NCBI GenBank assembly: GCA_025997755.1
Contig: BNVA01000071.1
Location: 1-9,853, forward strand
DNA from: Spirochaetia bacterium
Lineage (GTDB): Bacteria > Spirochaetota > Spirochaetia > Treponematales > Breznakiellaceae
DNA: 9,853 nt
Direction of reading: 5' to 3'
The position numbers and the translations under genes are program-made. This document shows, in pieces, positions 4,716 through 9,853 of the stretch (position 1 is its first letter; each line of letters begins with the position of its first letter). The notes below the pieces were generated by a model that was given only the letters and a program-made list of their open reading frames with translations, was not told the origin of the DNA and ran no database searches.

Positions 4716-7141
4716 AAAAATTAAGAATTGGTTCACGGGAAAGTGCGCTTGCCCTTGCCCAAACAGAAATAATAAAAACAGAGTTAAAAAAATATTTGTC
4801 CGAAACAGAAATAGAAATTATAACAATGAAAACGCAGGGCGATATTATTTTGGACAGCACACTTGATGATATAGGAGGCAAGGGGCTTTTTATCAAGGAG
4901 TTGGACAGGGCGCTGCTTGAAGATAAAATTGATATTGCCGTACACAGCCTTAAAGATGTACCTTCCGTCCTTGAAAAAAATATTGAGATCGCGGCTTTTT
5001 ATAAACGCGGAGATGCAAGAGATGTTCTTGTACTGCCGGAAGGTACAGCAAAAGAAGATAAAACAAAACCTATAGGCTGTTCCGGCGGCAGAAGGCAGGT
5101 ACAATTAAAAAAAATATTTCCGGATTGGCAGACCGCTCTTGTACGCGGCAATGTTATAACACGGTTAAAAAAACTTGATGCGGGAGAGTACGGCGCGTTG
5201 GTACTTGCGGCTGCGGGATTAAAACGTTTGGGGTTGGAAAAAAGAATAAGCCGTTATTTTACAACCGGTGAAATTGTACCGGCGGCGGGTCAGGGAATAC
5301 TTGCCGTATGCAAAAAAACTGACAGCGATTTTCCATTTTTAGACCGGCTGGACGACAAACACAGCCGTTATGCGTCATTGGCGGAAAGAGCGTTTGTGCG
5401 TGCCCTTGATTCCGGATGCAGTGCGCCGGTAGCCGCATACTCAAACTTTGAAAACGATAAAATTATTTTAGACGGCATATACGCGGAAAGTAAAGACGAT
5501 AAGTTTGTTAAAGATCGCATAATTGCAGAATTAACAAATGTTGAACAGGCAGGACGCCGCCTTGCCTACAGACTTTTTGCGGAATATCACAAAAACCACG
5601 GCTCACAAAAAGGTAAGGTTGTCTTAGTCGGCGCGGGACCCGGCGATGCGGGGCTTTTAACGGTTAAAGGCTCGGAGGCTTTGCGGAAAGCCGAAGTTGT
5701 TTTGTATGATAACCTTGCAGGTAAAGGAATTGTAAGCGGCATTTCACATAACGTCAAAACAATCTATGTTGGAAAAAAATCCGGCGCACACACTTTAACG
5801 CAGGAACAGATCAATTTATTATTGATACGCGAAGCGTTAGATGGAAAAAATGTTGTGCGCCTGAAAGGCGGCGATCCGTTTTTGTTCGGGCGCGGCGGAG
5901 AAGAAATTGAAGGCTTAATAGAAGCCGGTATAGATTTTGAGATTGTGCCCGGCGTAAGCTCCTCGCTTGCCGTTCCCGCATACTTTGGTATTCCGGTAAC
6001 GCACCGCGATTACTGTTCGCAGGTACACATAATTACTGCACATGCCGGTGACGGAAAAAAAAGACAAATTGATTATAAGGCGTTAGCCGATGCCGGCGGT
6101 ACATTGATATTTCTTATGGGTGTAGCATCCCTTGCAAGTATATGTGATGGATTGATTGCCGCCGGTCTTGATCCCGCGACGCCTGCGGCAGTTTTAGAGC
6201 AGGGCAGTACGGCAAAACAAAAAAAAGTTGTTTCGTCAATTTCAAATTTGTTATGCGGTGCAAAAGAAAACGGAATAAAAGCTCCTGCCATAACTGTTGT
6301 GGGCAAGGTATGCTCACTTGCAAAAGAATTTTCTTGGGTAGAAAAAAAGAGCCTTGCGAGCTTGCGTATCGCCGTTACGCGCCCGGCAGCAAGAGCCTCA
6401 AAACTTTCGCAGCTTCTAAGGGCGGAGGGCGCGGAGGTTGTTGAAATTCCTTCGATAACATCTACGCCGTTAAACGCAACGCCTGCCCTTGAAAGTATAT
6501 TGAATAACTTAACCGTCAAAGAATGTTTTACGTTTACAAGCCCATTCGGTGTGGATATATTTTTTGAAAAACTCATTCTCTACAACAAAGATATACGCTC
6601 ACTTTGTAACGTAAAGTTTGCGGCGATAGGATCATCAACGGCATCGGCGCTTAGACAAAAGGGAATTACCGCAGATTTTGTACCGCAGATATTTTCCGGC
6701 GCGGAACTGGGGAAACTTCTAGCCTCTAAATTATCAAAAGACAGCATAGTAGTACTGCCGCGTTCTAAAATCGGCACGGATGATATACTTAAACCATTGT
6801 CGGAAGCCTGCATAAAATACATTGATATTCCGGTTTATGATACCGAAACATCAAAAACAGAACACGATCCTTATTTTGTTGAATTACTTTTGGAAGGCAT
6901 TGATTGGGTAACATTTACCAGCGCATCAACCGTTACCGGCTTTACAAAAATAGCAGGCGCGGAAAAAATAAAACAACTGCAGGATAAAAATGTACGCGCC
7001 CTGTGTATAGGCGGACAAACCGCAGCAACAGCAAAAAACGCGGGCTTCAATGTCCTTATTGCTGAAAGCGCAACAATTCCGGACATGGTAAATGCGTTAA
7101 AGAATTTCCGTTTATCTAATCACAGCATACCGGACAATTAA
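4712..7141 (+). CDS. Trifunctional fusion: HemC (hydroxymethylbilane synthase) + CobA (uroporphyrinogen-III C-methyltransferase) + HemD (uroporphyrinogen-III synthase)
   Basis: One 809-residue protein holds three consecutive activities from porphobilinogen to precorrin-2. HemC is about residues 1-295: RIGSRESALALAQT (5-18), catalytic Asp82 in HSLKDVP, substrate-binding arginines in SGGRRQVQL (124-132) and RGNVITRL (145-152), and the dipyrromethane-cofactor Cys236 in DSGCSAP. CobA is about 301-545: VGAGPGDAGLLT (306-317), VVRLKGGDPFLFGRGGEE (381-398), VPGVSSSLAVPAYFGIPVTH (412-431) and APAITVVGKV (524-533). HemD is about 551-800: RIAVTRPAARA (552-562), TFTSPFGVD (607-615), IGSSTASALRQKGI (639-652), DWVTFTSAST (731-740) and CIGGQTAATA (765-774). 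Linkers are very short. The domain order (HemC, CobA, HemD) is not the reaction order (HemC, HemD, CobA). The ATG overlaps the previous stop as ATGA, with a weak AGGCGG 9 nt upstream. No key motif is missing, so all three domains look active. The last 30 nt are overlapped by an opposing gene. Confidence 0.94.
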   Translation: MKKLRIGSRESALALAQTEIIKTELKKYLSETEIEIITMKTQGDIILDSTLDDIGGKGLFIKELDRALLEDKIDIAVHSLKDVPSVLEKNIEIAAFYKRGDARDVLVLPEGTAKEDKTKPIGCSGGRRQVQLKKIFPDWQTALVRGNVITRLKKLDAGEYGALVLAAAGLKRLGLEKRISRYFTTGEIVPAAGQGILAVCKKTDSDFPFLDRLDDKHSRYASLAERAFVRALDSGCSAPVAAYSNFENDKIILDGIYAESKDDKFVKDRIIAELTNVEQAGRRLAYRLFAEYHKNHGSQKGKVVLVGAGPGDAGLLTVKGSEALRKAEVVLYDNLAGKGIVSGISHNVKTIYVGKKSGAHTLTQEQINLLLIREALDGKNVVRLKGGDPFLFGRGGEEIEGLIEAGIDFEIVPGVSSSLAVPAYFGIPVTHRDYCSQVHIITAHAGDGKKRQIDYKALADAGGTLIFLMGVASLASICDGLIAAGLDPATPAAVLEQGSTAKQKKVVSSISNLLCGAKENGIKAPAITVVGKVCSLAKEFSWVEKKSLASLRIAVTRPAARASKLSQLLRAEGAEVVEIPSITSTPLNATPALESILNNLTVKECFTFTSPFGVDIFFEKLILYNKDIRSLCNVKFAAIGSSTASALRQKGITADFVPQIFSGAELGKLLASKLSKDSIVVLPRSKIGTDDILKPLSEACIKYIDIPVYDTETSKTEHDPYFVELLLEGIDWVTFTSASTVTGFTKIAGAEKIKQLQDKNVRALCIGGQTAATAKNAGFNVLIAESATIPDMVNALKNFRLSNHSIPDN

Positions 7142-7591
7142 GTCCTGCAATGAACACTGCGCATTTGCCGGACTTGTTGACGGCAGCGGAACAGCATCAA
7201 TGCCTGTTTTGGCAAGACAGTATTTTGTATACAGCTTATATGCTTGAGCGCCGTTAGTGTAAATCTTTGTAATATATGTTTCGGCTAACAGTTTTGAAAA
7301 ATCATTGCATACAGGATTCGTAATTGATTCGTCAGCCGCGCCTTTAATTTCGCATTGTGCCAACACATCCCAAAGCGCGATTTTATTACGCAGCGCCAAT
7401 GCTCGTTTTTCATCAATCGTGTGCGGCTCAGGCTCGCCAAAAACACCGGCAAGCACCTTCCAAAAACGATTTCTTGGATGCCCGTAGTAAAACATATTCA
7501 GCCTGGACGCAGGGGACGGCATAGTTCCCAACAAAAGGCACGTACAATCAGCATCGTATAACGGCGGAAACGGATGAATTACTTTATCCAT
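7112..7591 (-). CDS. Hypoxanthine (deoxyinosine)-type DNA glycosylase, uracil-DNA-glycosylase superfamily
   Basis: A 159-residue base-excision-repair enzyme of the small G:T/U-mismatch and hypoxanthine DNA glycosylase group, predicted to remove deaminated bases. Family-typical stretches run the full length: HPFPPLYDADCTCLLLGTMP (N-terminus), the pocket region FYYGHPRNRFWKVLAGVFGE, GIALWDVLA-like NKIALWDVLAQCEIKGAADE, and the C-terminal loop PLPSTSPANA. I chose ATG 7591 because AGGAAG lies 10 nt upstream and the protein then begins as the family does. The reading frame is open for 53 more codons upstream, but those residues do not resemble the family and run into the preceding gene. It lies 94 nt downstream of the sulfatase-like gene on the same strand. 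Its 3' end overlaps the hemC-cobA-hemD end by 30 nt antisense. The exact preferred lesion cannot be told from sequence alone. Confidence 0.86.
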   Translation of the reverse strand: MDKVIHPFPPLYDADCTCLLLGTMPSPASRLNMFYYGHPRNRFWKVLAGVFGEPEPHTIDEKRALALRNKIALWDVLAQCEIKGAADESITNPVCNDFSKLLAETYITKIYTNGAQAYKLYTKYCLAKTGIDAVPLPSTSPANAQCSLQDLIVRYAVIR

Positions 7592-7685
7592 AAATGTGCA
7601 TCTTCCTAAATCAATTAAATCGATCTTTGATACGCCGTACGCAAAGGCGGCAATTAACAGCCTACGTTCATAGCAGTTTATTTTA

Positions 7686-9527
7686 CTATTCCGGCAGGGA
7701 CATTGTAACCACTTCCCAATTTGACGGCTCGAAAATAGAGGAGTGGACATTCAGCCACTCATTACTTTTAATCGTGAATTGATATGTTCCGTTTTGATTA
7801 TTCCCCGGTCTATTTGAGCTTGTTATTGTTATGCCGTTTTCCTTTGGTGCTTCAAGAGGCTTACCTGTAAATGGATTTACAGGATTTTCAAAAATATCTT
7901 TTATGGCGAGTAACGGTGCATCGGCATGTGTCATAAACGCATTGTCTGTTACAAGTTGTCCCTGTGAGTTAAAATCTTTAAACAAAAACAACGGATTGTA
8001 TAATTCAATGCAGTCACCGTTAGGTAATTTGATATTATTGGGAAATTTGCTGAATATGTTATCCCCATGATCCGATGTTATGATGATTCTTGTATTGTCC
8101 CAAACGCCGTTTTCCTTTAAAACATCAAACCATTTGGCTAAAAGCAGCAGCGATGCGGCGTTCACATGATAGTGTTTTTCATCATGAAAAGCGCCGCCTT
8201 CTGTACTGAATGAAGATGAGGGTACATACTCCGGCAGCTGCAGGTACTGCGGTTCATGCGGCAGATCATTATCAAATGTATTATATCTGCCAACCGGTGA
8301 GTCATCAAATTGTGTAATATAAGGCAGGGCTTCCATCATTGCATAATTATCAACAAAACTCTTTTTTAAGTTTGAGAATTTTATTGTAAGCCAATCGCCG
8401 CCATTGTAGGCAAGGCTCCGTAAAAACAAAGGCAGAAATTTAAAAAAATCAAGCCGTATAAATCGGCTTTTCCAAAGTTTTTGTAATGGTGTTATCGAAA
8501 GTTCAAGTCCGGTATTCTTATCTAAGAATGATTGCGTATAACGTTCTTTAATAATTTCCGCACGGGTATTGGGCATACCGCTAAAAGCGGGAAGCCCTGC
8601 AAGAGGACTATCGGCAACTATAACATTCCAGCCTATATTTGAAAACATTTTAGGCAGAACAAGCGCCGCTTCCTTTTTTTTATCTACAAGGGTTTCGTTT
8701 TTACGCAGCTGCATTTCAATAGGCGCATATTCATAGCCGCCGAAAACCGGAGCCGCGCCGTACATCGTGCGCCCTCCAAACGATACGCAGTTCGGGTAGT
8801 AAATAAAATCGTTATACGCATCTTTTAAATCAGGCCTCTCGTCAAGGATATAAGGAAAATAACCGCTTATTGCCCTGTCCAGCATGATATGAACGACATT
8901 ATTCGCCGTTCGTGAAAAATAAAAGACAGGGCTGAATATATCCTCCGTGTTTTCATTTATATTTTGCGTTAATTCTGATGTGCGGTTTTGTTTTAGCGTA
9001 TAATATTCCCGATAAATAATAGTGCAGTTAAATATTCCAAAAACAAAGAGTGCAAGGATAATTATTGTTTGAATGGGGAAAAAATAAGAGCCGTGTTTTG
9101 AAAGCAAAAAAAAGATAACGGCAGCGGCGGCAGCAATTATTGTAAATATATTTACCGCTATGCCAAGGGCGCTGGTCTGTGCATCAATATCTTTATCAAA
9201 GTGAAATGTAGTATCTAATGTACCGTAATCGCCGGAAAAAATAAAAGTGTTTATCAGTGCAATAACAAAAAAGCATGAAAACAAAACCGTTAGGATTTGT
9301 TTTATCTTGTCTTGAAACAAAAAATACAAACTCATGGGCAGCAGCAAAAAGAAACCTGCCGCTTGAAGGGTTGTCCAAAAAATTATTGGAAATGGTGAGG
9401 ATGAGCCTTCGACAAAAGAAAATTCTTCAACAGACGATGCTATCAACATGCAGGGGATGATAAATCCTGCCAGTAAAAAAAGAATTACACAAGACAGCAA
9501 GAAAATCCGGGTTTGAAGATTGTTCAA
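7686..9527 (-). CDS. Membrane-anchored sulfatase / lipoteichoic-acid-synthase-like phosphotransferase
   Basis: A protein of about 613 residues with five predicted membrane helices near 8-31, 46-71, 77-98, 121-143 and 149-172. These are followed by a large domain, presumably outside the cytoplasmic membrane. That domain resembles the alkaline-phosphatase/sulfatase superfamily as in LtaS-type phosphoglycerol and phosphoethanolamine transferases. VVHIMLDRA (211-219) gives a metal-binding Asp217 where relatives often have Glu. GGRTMYGA (251-258) offers Thr254 as the likely nucleophile. IIITSDHGDN (481-490) provides Asp486/His487, and FMTHADAP a late His534. The substrate is unknown; I infer decoration of a surface glycan or lipid with a phosphorylated head group. 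The start is uncertain: the open frame begins with TTG at 9527 without a ribosome binding site, next to a suspect run of 14 G. The true start may be lost there, or be the ATG at residue 27. Confidence 0.75.
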   Translation of the reverse strand: MNNLQTRIFLLSCVILFLLAGFIIPCMLIASSVEEFSFVEGSSSPFPIIFWTTLQAAGFFLLLPMSLYFLFQDKIKQILTVLFSCFFVIALINTFIFSGDYGTLDTTFHFDKDIDAQTSALGIAVNIFTIIAAAAAVIFFLLSKHGSYFFPIQTIIILALFVFGIFNCTIIYREYYTLKQNRTSELTQNINENTEDIFSPVFYFSRTANNVVHIMLDRAISGYFPYILDERPDLKDAYNDFIYYPNCVSFGGRTMYGAAPVFGGYEYAPIEMQLRKNETLVDKKKEAALVLPKMFSNIGWNVIVADSPLAGLPAFSGMPNTRAEIIKERYTQSFLDKNTGLELSITPLQKLWKSRFIRLDFFKFLPLFLRSLAYNGGDWLTIKFSNLKKSFVDNYAMMEALPYITQFDDSPVGRYNTFDNDLPHEPQYLQLPEYVPSSSFSTEGGAFHDEKHYHVNAASLLLLAKWFDVLKENGVWDNTRIIITSDHGDNIFSKFPNNIKLPNGDCIELYNPLFLFKDFNSQGQLVTDNAFMTHADAPLLAIKDIFENPVNPFTGKPLEAPKENGITITSSNRPGNNQNGTYQFTIKSNEWLNVHSSIFEPSNWEVVTMSLPE

Positions 9528-9534
9528 ATTTCGA

Positions 9535-9548
9535 GGGGGGGGGGGGGG
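9535..9548. repeat. Run of 14 G (probable sequencing artefact)
   Basis: Fourteen consecutive G in a moderately AT-rich region, just before the start of the sulfatase-like gene. Everything beyond it has unusually long homopolymers and ends in adapter. Poly-G is the default call for no signal on two-colour Illumina instruments, so this probably marks the end of well-supported sequence. A natural G tract is less likely. Confidence 0.7.
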
Positions 9549-9783
9549 CGTAAAGGGAAGGAAGAATATTTTTTATAAATGGAAAAAAAAAAACGGCGGT
9601 AGCTGCAAATAATAAAAAAAACTATTTATGAGGTTATCGGCGTGAAAAAAAAAAAAGTAAAATTATTACTTTAATCCTCTTAGTTTTAATGTCATTCAGT
9701 TCTTCTCCTGTAGGCACTTTTCTGCGTGTATCAGTTACTTCGCTTCCGTTGTTTTTTTTATTTGTAGGAAGTTTTTTGAAAGG
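9549..9783. other. Low-quality intergenic stretch; possible 5' end of a divergent gene
   Basis: About 235 bases without a supported gene. They contain A runs of 11 (after 9582) and 12 (9645-9656) and T runs. A GTG at 9642 has a well-placed GAGG 8 nt upstream (9630-9633) but its frame stops after ten codons. If the 12-A run were one base longer or two shorter, the frame would continue from 9656 as a lysine-rich start and a hydrophobic segment (IITLILLVLMSFSSS), like a signal peptide, and then remain open into the adapter. I see a plausible divergent secreted or membrane protein start broken by a homopolymer error, but cannot support a CDS call. Confidence 0.3.
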
Positions 9784-9853
9784 ATTTCGTAAGAGCACAC
9801 GTCTGACCTCCAGTCACATCCATCGATCTCCTCTGCCGTCTTCCTCTTCAACA
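9784..9853 (+). other. Illumina TruSeq index adapter (non-genomic)
   Basis: Bases 9791-9817 match the TruSeq read-1 3' adapter (the AGAGCACACGTCTGAACTCC core) with a single mismatch at 9807. Bases 9784-9790 fit the preceding adapter bases poorly. Eight bases (ATCCATCG, 9818-9825) follow in the index position. Then 9826-9853 resembles the P7 end (ATCTC, TGCCGTCTTC recognisable) with several errors. This is read-through into the library adapter and should be trimmed. Any reading frame crossing it is not biological. Confidence 0.93.

Noticed and set aside
7592..7750. N-terminal extension of the DNA glycosylase (53 more open codons upstream)
   Set aside because: These residues do not resemble the glycosylase family and part of the frame overlaps the upstream gene. 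A ribosome binding site 10 nt before the ATG at 7591 gives a protein of the family's normal length.
9656..9853. Open frame running from the A-rich tract to the end of the window
   Set aside because: Its last 70 bases are adapter sequence and its start depends on correcting a homopolymer, so no CDS is called.

Overview
The window looks like one contig from an anaerobic bacterium, most probably a spirochaete of the Treponema type (moderate confidence, inferred from the rpmF-acpP-rnc order, the ACP and RNase III sequences, and a corrin pathway laid out for the oxygen-independent route). It is moderately AT-rich, uses the standard bacterial code (TAA, TAG and TGA all act as stops) and is densely packed. 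Both ends carry sequencing or assembly damage, while the middle (about 217 to 9530) reads as clean genome sequence.

Left end (1-1364): the gene for ribosomal protein L32 (rpmF) is broken by a perfect 49-bp inverted repeat. Its promoter and first 31 codons lie on the minus strand and the rest of the gene on the plus strand, so flipping the segment between the repeats restores an intact gene. rpmF is followed by acpP (acyl carrier protein) and rnc (RNase III). The end of rnc overlaps the 3' end of a convergent tRNA-His(GUG) gene.

Centre (1396-7141): a tightly coupled four-gene plus-strand operon for tetrapyrrole and corrin synthesis. It contains hemA (glutamyl-tRNA reductase), cbiH/cobJ (ring-contracting C17 methyltransferase), a fusion of cbiJ/cobK (precorrin-6A reductase) with sirC (precorrin-2 dehydrogenase), and a single 809-residue polypeptide combining HemC, CobA and HemD. 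All junctions overlap by 1-4 nt (ATGA, TGATG, ATGA). Together these genes commit glutamyl-tRNA to 5-aminolevulinate, turn porphobilinogen into uroporphyrinogen III, precorrin-2 and sirohydrochlorin, and supply two later corrin-ring steps. hemL, hemB, the cobalt chelatase and most other cbi genes are not in the window and must be elsewhere if the pathway is complete. I saw no heme-specific gene.

Right part (7112-9527, minus strand): a small hypoxanthine/uracil-type DNA glycosylase whose 3' end overlaps hemD by 30 nt on the opposite strand, and a large five-helix membrane protein with an extracytoplasmic sulfatase/lipoteichoic-acid-synthase-like domain.

Right end (9528-9853): a run of 14 G, long A homopolymers, a possible divergent gene start that appears frameshifted, and finally a recognisable, error-containing Illumina TruSeq index adapter running to the last base. 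The final 70 bases are not genomic, and the 250 before them are of doubtful quality.
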